Positions 1 to 11,463 of a stretch of DNA of 64,000 nucleotides are shown in pieces. Source of the DNA: Pyricularia pennisetigena (Eukaryota > Ascomycota > Sordariomycetes > Magnaporthales > Pyriculariaceae); contig NC_043741.1 in the NCBI RefSeq assembly GCF_004337985.1, forward strand, positions 6,967,937 to 7,031,936, read 5' to 3'. Made by a program: the position numbers and the translations under genes. The stretch's first letter is position 1, and each line of letters begins with the position of its first letter. Under the pieces are notes generated by a model that saw only the letters and a program-made list of their open reading frames with translations, was not told the origin of the DNA and did no database searches.

Positions 1-1227
1 TCGCAAGGAGGGGTCACTCACAAACCGCATTGCAGAGCGACAAGAAGCTGCAGGACATCCACAACAGTAACCACTTCTCGACCGCGTCGGACCTGACGCC
101 AACCGCCTCCATGATGGGTCAAATCAGCCCGCTCCTACAGCTACCTTCGCCACCAGCCGGCTCATATAACAACAACTACCTTTATGCCGATGCGGACCAC
201 TACATTGATGCCCAGACCTCAGCATCTCAAAGCCCCATAAACTCACAAGTAAGGCCGTTTTTTGTTCGTCAACCCTCAAAGCCGAAATCTGTCACCATGT
301 TGAATGAGTCTCTTGTGCTAACCTGGGATCAATTTTTCTAGTATGACATGTCGTCTTACGTCCAAGATTTCTGCCTCGGAGATGTTTATCCCAGCCCCGA
401 AGGCGACTGTGATGCCGACTCTCCACAGCCACTCGAAGGATCATCTACATCACCATCGGCAACCCCAGAATCAAAGGCACCCGCAAAGAGGAAACGGGAG
501 AACCGCTACAAGAACGCGCCTCCTTCAGTGCTATCGGTAAGAATTTATGCCCAATTCACTGGTTTTTTCTTTTCTTTGCCCTTCTTCACCTTGCAAGGAC
601 TTTTCCCCGAAAAGGCGGGGGTTCACGTCAAATGCGCACGTACACTCTCAACCCACGTACAACGCCTGCCGTCGGCTGAGCGGGGCAAGGCGGAAGGGCG
701 TGCTGCAAGGAAGCTTAGCTGCATGATGCGTGCGCAACACACCCACACCTAATGTTTACAATCTGCACTTCGGTTTCTCTCCCACGAGTGGGCGGGCGCA
801 CCTCTGTTCACCAGCTGTACTACATTCTCTAAAATTATGAACGGGTATGCACGAGGGATAAAGACTGACGGGATTTTTTTTTTTACCACAGCGCCGGAGA
901 GCTCAGAACCGAGCATCACAGCGCGCCTACCGCGAGCGCAAGGATCAACGCATAAAGGACCTTGAGCAGATGCTCAACGACTCAAAACAGCGCAACGACC
1001 TTCTCAGTCAAGCCTACCAGAACCTCCATGGCGAATACACCAAGCTGAGGACAGCACAAGAGCTGATGGGCGGCGACCGGAATACAGCAGCAGCCACATA
1101 CGACTTTTCATCTTTCGACCCCAGCTCGTTTGACCTGTCGTCAATTTTGGGACCAGCACCCAGCACAAGAGGACTTGACATTGGCTTGTACGCCTATCCA
1201 GACATTACAAGCTATGGCCACATCTGA
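1..1227 (+). CDS. bZIP transcription factor, 5' end possibly outside the window
   Basis: Three exons are read: <1-248, 342-536 and 892-1227, with introns of 93 and 355 bp (gtaagg...ctag, gtaaga...acag). Both junctions are phase 0. The third exon opens with the basic region RRRAQNRASQRAYRERK followed by DQRIKDLEQML and a short zipper with weak heptads (L, S, L, L). This is the Yap/Pap1-type basic-region signature (QNRAxQRAxRERK), so it should be a sequence-specific nuclear DNA-binding protein that dimerises. Just before it lies a basic stretch, AKRKRENRYKNAPPSVLS, likely part of the nuclear localisation signal. No cysteine-rich C-terminal redox domain of the AP-1/Yap1 kind is present; the tail is short, with repeated FDxSSFD-like motifs. 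The first in-frame ATG is at 111, but the frame is open back to base 1, so the true start may lie upstream. The exact orthologue is not recognised. Confidence 0.85.
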
Positions 1228-4200
1228 TGTCAACCTTTTGGTCCCATGACCACACCATCTGGTGGGAGGACGGCCAACCAATCACCTTCCACTGCTTTCT
1301 GCATCTTATCATTTGGATCGGGAATTCCTTTCCGTATCCTAGCAGAAAAGCGACATGGAACCTTGCGGTCTTCTCTCTCCGATAGTCATATTTGCTTCGT
1401 TCTCATTACGGTCGGCGTTCTGGGGGTTTCTTTCTTTTTGGGGGGTGGGCATCTAGATACTCAGCATGGCATTGGTTCTCAGGGATCATTTTTTATTTTG
1501 TTTTATCAACACTCATTCTTTCTCCCTTGTTATGGTTATCGAAAAACAACAGCAAGCAGCATTTTGGCACTGCCAGCCCTTTCACCCAAAGGCAAATGCG
1601 GACGCGGAGCATTAAATGGGATGGAATAGTGCTTTTGGGAGGACAACGGCGAGTGTCTCACTACCTCGACAGCAAACATCGAGGGGTTCATTTGGTGTGG
1701 TTTACCGTTATTGCACACATGAATACGCCAGTGGTAGCAGCTACCTTTTAGCAGTTTTGTATCTATTAATCATTATTCGCGTACTTTATTTTCGTTCGCC
1801 TCCTGAAACCTGTCCAGTATGTTCCTTCATATATGAATATACCTTGTCTATCCCTCGCACGGCAAACGCTGATGTAATGAAGAGTCTTTTCCAAGTCTTT
1901 AATTTGGCTATAGAGATGTTTCTTGGGAGAATTAAAGCTCTCACAGGTTTGTGATTGACCTTTGCCCTATATGATTACACTGTCGGCTATACAAGGTACA
2001 AACCACCTATGGCAGCAAGTAGGTTCAGCAGTAGGCTCAGTTCTTCCATGTGCCCAGATAGGTGGGTAGGCATGCAGGCCAAACCCCTCCAGAAGTGCAC
2101 CCTTTAATGAGCCCAAAACAAAACAAAATCAAAGCAAATTGTTCTATCACTGACGACATTGTGCTTTATTCAAACCAAATAACCCCTCTCAAGTTACCCA
2201 GCATAATAGACAGAGACATCGAAGCGTACATGGAAACTAATCAATCATCTGATTCATCCATCTCCCTCCCCCCCTCTTTCCCCTCTCTGGCGTAGCCCAT
2301 AGCGTTGTTCTTTTAACGCAAAAGCATGCATATTCCTTTCCGCGTCCTGCCTGCAGCCTTCTTTTTCTCTCTGTCATTTCACATCACCCGGAGCAAAAGC
2401 ACCTGTATACTTATCTGCACGACGGAAAGAAACGCTAGCAAGCAGCGGGTAGGGGTTGTTGCGACGAAGGCGGGAGGAAGGCTGTCATGCATTGCAGTTT
2501 GTTTTTTTCTTTTTTTTTCTTTCTTTTTGGGTTGTGCCTTGCGTGCGTGTGGGCGCACGCGCGCGCGCAAACGACCAGGGCTGCAGCAGTTGTGTGCATT
2601 GACTGAGTCTTTTTTTTCTTATTGTCTACCTTTTACCTGGTTTGGAACTGTCCAAGAAGGGAGGTGGCACAACATCTTTTGGGGAGGACAGGTGCAGGGT
2701 ATCTAGCTTTGCAACGCGCGACGGAGGGGGCGAATGTGTATCGTTTTTTTTAAACTGTCTTGAACAATAGTGAAGGGCGGTTCATCTCATGCTTCAGGAG
2801 ACAGGAAGTTTCCTGGGGAGAAAGGTTCTTTGAAGGGACCAACGAAATGAATCACCAGACCTGATGCTTAACTACGGCTCCATATGAGCAAGACAAGCCA
2901 CAGACACGAGCTTTACGGGGACGATAGAGCCGAGAGCTGCATGCACACATGTCAGTCGCCCTTGTTGCCACCAACGAATGATAAAATAATAATCTGAACG
3001 CAAGTCGGGATCGTGGCTGCTGAGAGTACATCCAACGTTGGAGCATGCCAAAGTAGACAACACCCGGATAAACAACGGGTTTGCTCGGTCTAGAAGCAGA
3101 CCAGATGGAAGTCTTGCAAACTCTTTGTCTCATCCCCCTGGCCTGATCATCCCTCAACTTGGAGATACGGATCGTCGTTTGTTTGAGAGGCAAAAAAAAA
3201 GAAAAAAAAAAAAAAGAAAAAACCCTCACTCTTCCATGACTGTCGTTTTGTTTTTGGCAGACATTGGTTGAGTTCTCGAACCGTGACGATCGTTTAGCAC
3301 TGTATGTCTGGTTTAGTTGTTGGGACGAATCTATGGGAGGAGAACGACTTGGACGGTTCGTAGGAAGAGGCAAAGGGGTTAGAAGATGGAGAACAAGCTC
3401 CGAATATTCTAAATTTCCGGTTCCAACTGCGGATAATACTTTATCCAGTCTATTGCAGTAGGTAACTCTCCTGCCTAGGGTGACCTAAAGCACTGCCTCG
3501 CCTACTTTCGGGTTTACTTGAAAGAAATACACAGGCTTTGACTTTATGGTATTTATGTCATTAGTCATCATCCACTCACCTTGATATTACGCTTATAGAT
3601 TCACTATGCCGCATAATATCTCAATATTGAGCTGGACTGGCCATGTTGCTTTTGTGAGTTGGCTATATTGCTCCTACCGGAAGATATTCAAATGCATATA
3701 TCTTGGCCCTCTTACAGCCAGCAGCAAAACAAAGGGCTGAAAATAGGCATATTACGATACCGACTAAACCCTGTTCTCGTCTTGGTCTTGGTTGATGGAT
3801 ATTTATTTAGCTGTCAGCTTGGGTTTAGCATGGTCTTCTAGTGGATGGCTATTGCTCCGTTGGGGCCCAGCCGGGAGGTAGCGTCTCGTGTTTCTCTGCA
3901 TCAACATCCGACCCGAGTAATTGAAATCATTTCCCCAGTCACTAGTTGGAGATGGAGGCCGAAAAAAAAAGATCAGCCGTTTTTCTACCATTTGCAGAAT
4001 GTTGATCTCCCGCAGTTGGGTTTGGTCACCATTCTGATTCCGGCAAGTCACTCTAGCAGGCTGACGGATGGATGCAGTCAAGACACTCAGATGCTTGCCT
4101 GTTTCGCACCTTTGTTACCACATCCCAAGGAATAAATTTGAGGAAGACAACCGTTACCTGCTGTTTCCTGGGCGATTTTTCGAAATTGCGAACATGCATG

Positions 4201-5452
4201 GTTATTTCGTCACCAGTCTGACCTCGCATTTGTTGTCGTTTGATGCTTTGTTCGGTTAAGCTCGACCAGAAAAAGAAAGCCTGCAACCGGCAAGTTGCCG
4301 ACGACTGGTCCTTTTTTTCCCAGCCTTACTTACCCCATAACTACCTATCAATGGCTGATGGACGCCACGCTGACGACTAGGGAAATTGTCACTGGTCAAA
4401 TATTGGCCAAAGGGTTCAGGGGCTAGATCCCGGCGTCTCGCTGGAGAAGGACCCCACACACACCACCCAAAAGTACATGCTCTTTTCGGCAGGGGATTGG
4501 TTCACTGGTATCAATTTCGACCCTACCTTACAGAACTTCCCACGGATGCTAGGGCCAAAAATAAGACGCGCTAGTCTAGATCTGCGGCGCAACATCAACC
4601 AGCCAACCCCGCCTCCTCGTGGACGTTCTTTTTGATGTGAGACAGTTGTGCGTGAGACGAATGGGCACATGAGAGGGAGACAGATACCAAGAGATGCAGG
4701 AACGCGCACGTCCAGCTCTGCATAACAGAGGTTTTTGCGCCATGTTTGTCCATGTCAAGCATGTATTGGGCCAGAGCGACTTTTTGCCTTTTGTTCTCCC
4801 ACCGCGCCTAGGCAAGATCGCCCAGTACCCGCCGAGCCCTGGACCGCGCTTAATATCAGCAGTCTTTGCCGGCTCATCCGCTCGCTTGCGAGTGAAGAAT
4901 GAAGACTTGGTTGGGGGGAGGAGGAAAGTTCAAGAAACGCTGGGCAAAGGCCAGTCGGCGACAAATCCGTTCGTTTGTGATTACGCAGTGCCACCCTTTA
5001 CGAAGCAACTCTTTGATTTCTCGTGCTGGTTGATCCCCCCCTGCTCCCCTCGCAAAAAATCGTGCCATTCTGATGGACGAGCCCTTGTTTGTTTTTCAGC
5101 AGACTTACTTAGTTTGGAGACCAACGTCGTCGGCCCGCTTTTGGCTAGCCAGGCACCAGCTAGGCTGAGATGGATGGTGGCTACTGTCGACGCCGCATGT
5201 GCCCGGCATGGCATGAGCATGGCAGCTCATAAATCTCATTCATGTTATGGACAGGCCTGATGTGCCCATCAGGGGTTTCGAAGTAAGAGGGACCCATACA
5301 ACCATCGTGCTCAGCGGCACAGCACACTAATGGGCCTAGCAGATGAATCTAACAAGTGTTACTGATTCGTTATTGTTGTCGGTTCTGGATGTCGTGAGCA
5401 AGGGACGTTTCTTATAAGAGAATAAGGTACCAACTTGAGCATCGTTCCTTTG

Positions 5453-5484
<32 letters not shown>

Positions 5485-5661
5485 ATTCTCTACGCATCCT
5501 CACCCGTTGAAACTGGCGGCCCCTATTTCATCCGGAGCATTCGTTTGTTTGCTCGTCCTCTGACGTATCGTACGTCCAAGTCTATCGTTATCACCCACCG
5601 ATATCCTCACACTCCTTTGCTATCTCTTTTCTTCTCGTAGCTGTAACATCTTTTCTCAGCC
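1228..5661. other. Intergenic region, no gene supported
   Basis: This stretch lies between the bZIP stop and the GH16 start. Open frames here, up to 188 codons at 4694-5260, show no recognisable domain, no coding-like third-position GC bias and no convincing splice partners. It contains T-rich tracts near 2500-2530, a GC-alternating hairpin at 2539-2570, an A-rich run at 3189-3220, a 12-bp palindrome (ctcaatattgag) near 3630 and the CT microsatellite listed separately. The last few hundred bases are CT-rich and are probably the promoter and leader of the glucanase gene. Confidence 0.6.
5453..5477 (+). repeat. CT dinucleotide microsatellite in the GH16 promoter
   Basis: About 25 bp of uninterrupted (TC)n lies roughly 185 bp before the glucanase ATG, followed by more pyrimidine-rich sequence. 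CT-rich tracts commonly precede transcription starts in filamentous fungi. A role here is inferred only from position. Confidence 0.85.
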
Positions 5662-7689
5662 ATGTCTCCATCTCTTGTCACTATTGCCACGGCCATTCTG
5701 GCTTGTGCCTCGACGGCTGCGGCTGCCCAGGCTTACCAGATCGAGGAGACCTATGATACCAGCAACGTCAACAGCAAATGGAACTTTTTCGAGGTATGCT
5801 AAGCTGTCTTACTCAAGCCCATTCCCATGCCGTCCTATGTCCGGCTCTCTCTAACATTTTGAGAACCATCTTGATTATATATATAGAGCAAGTTTGGTAC
5901 CGGTAACATCCGGGACATCGACCCGACCGAAGGCTTCGTCAACTACCGTACCTACAACGATGCCAAGGCGCTGGGTGTCCTCTCAGAGGAGTCGGGTTCC
6001 ATCATGATGAAGCCCAACTTTCCCACCGGCATCACTGCCCAAGGAAAGGGCCCCGATAGCGTCCGTTTGGAGAGCAAGGCCCGCTACCAGCAGGGGCTCT
6101 TCATCGCCGACTTTTCGCGCTTCCCCAAGCCGGTGTGTGGCTCCTGGCCAGCCTTTTGGATGTTTGGGAACTCGTGGCCTGAAGAGGGAGAGCTCGACAT
6201 CTACGAGGGCTGGAACGTGCAGACGGCCAACGGTATCGCCATGCACACTGACCGCGCGACCAAGGTCGGCAGCTGCCACATCGACCCGCAGGAAGTCAAC
6301 GCCGACGTGCAGACCACCAACTGCGACAACTTCTTCACCGACATCCCCAGGCAGTGGGAGGGCACCGCCTGTCTCGTCAAGGAGCGCAACGGGCTCTGGG
6401 GAAACCCCACCGGCGGTGTCTACGCCATCGAGTGGTCTTCGCGCAACGTCAGCGTCTGGAGCTGGGCCCACGACAAGACCCCCGCCGACGTTCTCGACGG
6501 CAAGCCCAGCCCGCGCACCTGGGGCCGCCCTCACTTCTTCATCAGCGACTCCAAGTGCGACATTCCTCGCGTGCTCAAGAACCAGAAGTTGGTTCTGAAC
6601 CTCGACTTTTGCGGCGTTACGGCCGGAAACGAGGGTATCTGGGGAGAGACGTGCAAGGCCAAGACGGGCGCTGCAACCTGCGCCCAGTATGTGGCCGCCA
6701 ACCCATCGGCTTTTAACGACGTTGCTTTTGGTCTGAGGACCATCAAGGTTTACCAGCACAAGGAGGTCGACGAGCCCAAGCCGACCACCACTGCTCAGTC
6801 GACCACCACCGCCATCACAAGCCCTTCAGCCACCGAGACCACTACGTCACCCTCGACCACAGCAACCACTACGTCACCCTTGACCACCGCGACCACTGCC
6901 GCTTCTTCGACTGGGGCCTCGACCAGCGCCTCGTCGACGCTGACCACGACAAAGCCCGCTAGCACTGACCAATCCACAACAAAGGTCGGGACCACGGCTG
7001 CTGGCACTGCCACCACCAAGCAGCCCGAGCAGTCGGTAACCTCGACCATCACGACTACCAAGACGTATGTCATCACCTCGTGCGCTCCCACCGTGACCAA
7101 GTGTCCGATCGGCCAGGTCACATCCGAGGTCGTCATCACCACAACAGTCTGTCCAGTCACCTCAACCGCCACCCGCCCTGTCACGACAGCCACCGGCTCC
7201 GCCACCACCAAGAAGCCCGAGCAATCCATCACCTCGACCCTCACGACCACAAAGACGTACATCATCACCTCCTGCGCCCCAACGGTCACCAAGTGCCCAA
7301 TCGGCCAGGTCACGTCCGAGGTCGTCACGACCACGACCGTGTGCCCGCCCGGGCCCACGTCGACCATCAAGACCACGACCAAGCAGAGCACGCTGTCGCT
7401 GACGTCGACGCTCCGCATTCCACGCCCTGAATCCTCGGCCTCCTCCAGGTCGTCCCCTCCTCCCTCGTCCTCGTCGCCGGCCTTTGGAAACTCGACGCTC
7501 CCGGCCGGCACGACCAAGACCGCCGCCACTCCGACCTTGACGAGGGGCACGCAGACCGGCACCGGCACCACGATAAAGCCGACGACCGCGACTACCTCGC
7601 CGCCCGTCCCCGTCGTCACGGCCGGCGCGTCCGGCGTCGAGGCTGCTGGACTGCTGGCCTTTGGAGCGCTCTTCTTGTTTGCTTTGTAA
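5662..7689 (+). CDS. GPI-anchored GH16 endo-1,3(4)-beta-glucanase (Eng2-like)
   Basis: Two exons, 5662-5793 and 5887-7689 (93-bp intron), encode 644 residues. Residues 1 to about 22 form a signal peptide ending in an alanine-rich stretch before QAYQIEE. The GH16 domain covers roughly residues 25-295. The catalytic motif EGELDIYEGW supplies E146, D148 and E151 (ExDxxE), the nucleophile and acid/base positions of the family. It should cleave beta-1,3 or mixed-linkage beta-glucan in the cell wall. From about residue 300 the protein is a Ser/Thr-rich stalk, expected to be heavily O-mannosylated, that contains two copies of a Cys-containing module. The C-terminus has a small-residue stretch (TAGASG) and a hydrophobic tail, a typical GPI-anchor signal. 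Length and layout resemble the Eng2 type of fungal GH16. Long antisense open frames here are shadows of the biased codons. Confidence 0.93.
7024..7353 (+). repeat. Two tandem Cys-containing modules in the glucanase stalk
   Basis: Two near-identical copies of a roughly 50-residue unit are encoded inside the GH16 gene. Each contains PEQS-(V/I)-TST, then TTKTY(V/I)ITSC, then APTVTKCPIGQVTSEVV, ending in TTTVCP. Each unit carries three cysteines in a Ser/Thr-rich setting. Similar modules occur near the C-terminus of many fungal GPI cell-wall proteins. The nucleotide sequences have diverged at third positions, so the duplication is not recent. Confidence 0.8.
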
Positions 7690-8271
7690 AACATAATTTT
7701 TTTTTGACTGTTGCTCTTCTTTTTCCGAAAATGAGGATGATGTTTGGGGGTGCGCAGCGAATTTGCGTACTTTATAAAGGCTCAGTGAATTTTCTTTTCT
7801 CTCCATAGACGTGAGATATCTCAGGATGTGTTTTGGGTACACGAGCGTTTTTTTTTTTTTTTTTTGTATTGGTATTTGGGGAGCCTCTTTTCACTTTTAG
7901 GCTTATTATAATAACGGTACAGACTTTTGTAGTTACCATGATCCAAAGAAAGGACCTAAAACAAAACACAAGGACGAGTTATACCCAGTTAACGGTATTA
8001 CATCATCTGCTGTTGGCGTATACATGTTCAAAGAGCGAATCTGATAAGCAAGTGTCAATCAACACCGTCTTACCCAATTGCCCAAGATAACAGTAGCAGC
8101 CGAAACCAAATTGCAGACAGTGTCAATGTCGTTCGTCCATGACGTGTTGCCGCTTGCAATCGTACCAAGAATCATAGTATCAAACCATGGTGTGCTAGAC
8201 AAAGAAATGTATTAGAATAGTCGGGCGGGGTATAAAGTTTCAAAGAGTTGTCAACATGACAGGAAAAGAGT
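7690..8271. other. Convergent 3' intergenic region
   Basis: This is the space between the stop of the GH16 gene (+) and the stop of the b5 reductase gene (-). It holds a T run at about 7849-7865 and AT-rich sequence, consistent with two facing 3' UTRs. No gene is seen. Confidence 0.6.
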
Positions 8272-9404
8272 CTAGAACTGGTGAATATCAGCCTTCTTGA
8301 ACCCCAACGCCCCCAAAACGCCACCCTCCTTGCCCTTGAGCAGGGCGCTCTCAAACGGCGGCGGCCCGCAGACCAGGACCTTGAGCCCGTCCACCTTTTG
8401 CACGCCGGCCTCCTTGAGCATCTCGGGGGTGATGTAGCCCTTCTTGTAGCCCTCGGGAACCTCCTCTCCACCGTCGGTCTTGGAGATGGCAAAGACGCTG
8501 CGGAACCGGTCCGGGTGGTCCTTCTCCATCTGCAGGAACTCGTCCTTGAGAAAGAGGTCCCTGGTCTCGTTGACACCCCAGATCAGCGTGATCTTGGTAC
8601 GGTCGGCCGGGTCGGCGAGCAGGGAGCGAGCAAAGGTGTACATTGGCGTGATGCCGGCGCCGCCGGCGATCATGGCCACCTGGTTGTGCTTCTCGGCGTT
8701 GTGGCGGTACATGCCCACGGGGATGGGCATGAACCGCATCGACTGGCCAGGCTGCAGGGAGTGGAGGGTCCCGGAGCCCTTGCCGTTGGGGTAGAGCTTG
8801 ACCAGGTACTCAATGAAGCCCTTTTGAGCTGTTGTTGTTGTTGTATAAAATATTAGCCACTTTTCCCCTCCATTGCAGCTTATCTGGACAGCGTCAGAGA
8901 GACAACCTACTTGGACTGCTGACAGGAGTATACGGCCTCGGGGCAGGGATCCAGCCGCCGTTCGGGAAGGCAAGCGCCAGTGTGGCCTGAGTGAGAGCCA
9001 GACCGCTGGTGGCCTCGCTGTCAGCGAACTCGAAGCGCAGGCGCTTCGTGTTGTGGTTGACCATCTCGGCGCTCTGCAGCTTGAGCGAGGCCATGTTTAC
9101 GGGCGGGATGGGGCTCGTCCCGAAAGCTTTCTTGCCTGACTGGGCTGTTTTGCCGCTGGTAGTGTTAGTGATTGCAGCTTGCGGACCGTTGTGGTTGCCA
9201 CGTCGTTGTTTTGTTTTGTAATTTCTGTTGAGAAAACAAAACCAAACAACAAAACAGAAAATACTGACCCATTTTGCTGATGGATATCTGTTCGTTTAGG
9301 TTTCTCGGTAATACTGTAGCGTTGGCTTTAGTCGCGAGGCGGCGAATGTGGTTTTGGAGCCTGGGTTCGAATGGGGAAGCCAGGCGGAACCAAGAGGGGA
9401 CCAT
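8272..9404 (-). CDS. NADH-cytochrome b5 reductase, mitochondrial-type paralogue
   Basis: The proposed exons, in coding order, are 9404-9265, 9155-8911 and 8828-8272, giving 313 residues. The C-terminal two thirds is a flavoprotein reductase: RPYTPVS is the FAD-binding motif, GGAGITPMY the start of the NADH-binding fold, and VCGPPPFESA the nucleotide-binding CGPP motif, ending KKADIHQF. It transfers electrons from NADH through FAD to cytochrome b5 or a similar acceptor. The N-terminus (MVPSWFRLASPFEPR...) is rich in arginine and hydroxylated residues with few acids, like a mitochondrial presequence, and VNHNTKRLRFEF matches the Mcr1 subgroup. The second intron (82 bp, gtaggt...acag) is secure. 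The first is not: donor CA|gtattt is the frame-keeping choice, and acceptors at 9156 (...ctaccag) or near 9226 (...caacag, giving only a 40-bp intron) both keep the frame. Its sequence differs enough from typical Mcr1 to suggest a paralogue. Confidence 0.88.
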
Positions 9405-10765
9405 GAATGTTTTTATTTTCAGCAGCGGCTGTTGTTGCTACAGCTGCTGCTCCGGCACCAAATAGATTGCACACGGATTACTCTGTAAAATGAGAGGTGC
9501 ATGGATCCTGTTGCGGCACGGCGTCGAATGGTGCTAGGGCTTGGGTCTTAGTCTGAGAAGCAAGGGCGGATAAAGCTGTTGGGGAAACTCCGATTGCTGC
9601 GGTGACTGGCGGGCTGACTTTTTCCTTGTTCGATTTTTTCAAGAGTCTCACTCACTCACTCACTCATGTGTTTCGTCCGTCCTTGGGATGTTATAGATTT
9701 TTATACGAGTTTGAGCAGATGCATTATTGTCAACAGGCAACCATATGGATCAGCGGAGGTATTGAATTCAGGGCGTATAAGTGCTTAGGGCCGAAATTCC
9801 CGACAAGACCGAGTTGCGAAGAATTCATGGTACCACTCGGCGACCAATCGTCTCTCGCAATCAGGCCAGTTTGGTTATGGTTAACCATGTACTCCGTTGA
9901 GTGCATCAAGCATTTCGGTGCCGAAGGATCAGCGGAATCCTCATCCAATGGGCCGGGTCCTGAGATCCATTGCACCTAGTTTCAGGCACGGTGTTCCTCC
10001 GGAAGGTGGGGGGNNNNGGGGGGGACGACGGAAGCCGATGGTGATGATGTGATGAAGAAATAAACAGGAAGACTATGTTGGTGAGCTGGAAGTATACGAG
10101 AACGACCTAAAATAAAACATTCAAATTTCGTGTTGGACAAGGCCGAGATTTGTGCATTGACCACACATCTATCTCAACATGACGGGGTGGGCATGAAAGC
10201 CAACCAACAATCAGCAATCACAGTCAATTGCCATATTTCCGCGCAATGAGACATTCAGCCCTACAGTACAGTGCATCTTTTACATTCTGAACTTATCCTT
10301 CAGCGGGGTGTTGTGGGGCTGGGTTTGATGAGAAGGAATACACTCGGGCCTTGCTAGGTGCGAATTCGGCGGCATTGGGGGCTGTACACTGTGTAGAATC
10401 CACGATTTCGTTCCACTGGCTCCACCAGGTTTTTGACTCGCGCAAGCAAAGTGCAAAGTACAAAGCACTTCGTTAGCTGGACTAAATTCTTATCACAATC
10501 CATGCAGTCACGATAATCAACACATTCCACCGGCTCCGCTCGACCAAAGCGAACAATCCGATCTCAAAACCGATAGTCACTGTGCCTAGTATAATCATCA
10601 GATTTGCTTTACTGCGGCCGCTCCGCAAGGGCAAGCCCGGTTCAGCGGCAAACACTTGCCTCTTTTCCTCAGCAAACAAGCAGGCGGGCAGGCGGACGGC
10701 ACTCTTCACCTGCAACAGACCGAAATAGTACAAAAGAAGAGATAGATCTGCAGTCATTCTTCAAT
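9405..10765. other. Intergenic region with a short sequence gap
   Basis: No gene is supported. It contains a (TCAC)n tract at 9647-9665, a 4-base gap at 10014-10017 inside a G run, and AT-rich sequence. A 91-codon minus-strand frame ending 8 bp before the Tfb5 ATG is treated as a shadow. The right part must hold the Tfb5 promoter. Confidence 0.55.
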
Positions 10766-11235
10766 ATGCCCAAGGCAGTCCATGGTTCGAGCAAAGCCTA
10801 TTCCTTCCTAGACCACGTGAACCAGTGAAAGGACCCTTTCATGACTGACAAATCATGGTGATACGGACTCTAGGCGTGTTGATCACGTGCGATCCGTCGA
10901 TCAAGTCCATCATCGTCGATATTAACAACACGCGCAATGATATTATCGTTGAGGACATTGACGACACGCACCTGCTGATCAAAGAGTCCATGGTTGATAT
11001 GCTCAAACGACTGCTGGATCAGGTAGGGTCGCTTCTTTGGTGGCATGGGGGCAGCTTGGATACTTGAGAACATATTGCGGTATATGGTGACTGACTTTTT
11101 GTTGCTGCTGCGCGATTACAGAAGCTTTCAGAGACCCAGAACGATCAGGCTGACGAGAGCTCCGGGTCGGACTCGGACAAACAGGCCCGTCCGGCTAAAA
11201 AGGAGTTCTGGGCAAAGAAACGAAAAGGAGGTTAG
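10766..11235 (+). CDS. tfb5: TFIIH subunit Tfb5 (TTDA/GTF2H5 homologue)
   Basis: The gene is assembled from three exons, 10766-10784, 10874-11022 and 11122-11235, with introns of 89 and 99 bp. All junctions are in frame and the product is 93 residues. The protein begins MPKAVHGVLITCDPSIKSI and continues with IIVEDIDDTHLLIKES, the conserved core of Tfb5, the smallest TFIIH subunit. Tfb5 stabilises TFIIH by binding Tfb2/p52 and is needed for nucleotide excision repair and transcription initiation. The family is usually about 70 residues; here a tail of about 37 residues follows, first acidic and Ser-rich, then basic (KKEFWAKKRKGG). The 19-nt first coding exon hides the start from simple frame searches, so an apparent longer frame from 10855 is an artefact. 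The stop lies about 230 bp before the stop of the convergent isomerase gene. Confidence 0.9.
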
Positions 11236-11463
11236 CCTTTGGCAAGTGGATACTATTTTCCAGACCAGTATGTCTAGGCGTCAACCAGCAACTGCCTCCA
11301 TCAGTTGTTGTTATAGTGCTGCTGTCATTTCGAACTCGAAACTTTTAGCTGGTGGTTCATGGGTAAATACATAATAGCATTTGTACAAGTTTCTATGTCG
11401 GTCTGTGAATTTCTCCTGACCCAATCAACTCTATACTCACACCGACTCTCCCCCAAACCTTCC

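Noticed and set aside
4694..5260. 188-codon plus-strand frame
   Set aside because: No domain, signal or codon bias like the confirmed genes; it lies in the region expected to be upstream of the GH16 gene.
5983..7694. Long minus-strand open frames (258 and 299 codons) opposite the GH16 gene
   Set aside because: They mirror the strongly GC3-biased plus-strand coding sequence and give repetitive Val/Asp-type sequence without domains.
9355..9385. Possible tRNA B-box (gggttcgaatgg)
   Set aside because: The T stem does not pair and the sequence lies inside the first exon of the b5 reductase on the other strand.
10482..10757. 91-codon minus-strand frame with hydrophobic C-terminus, head-to-head with Tfb5
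   Set aside because: Its ATG is 8 bp from the Tfb5 ATG, leaving no room for either promoter, and codon use is not biased.
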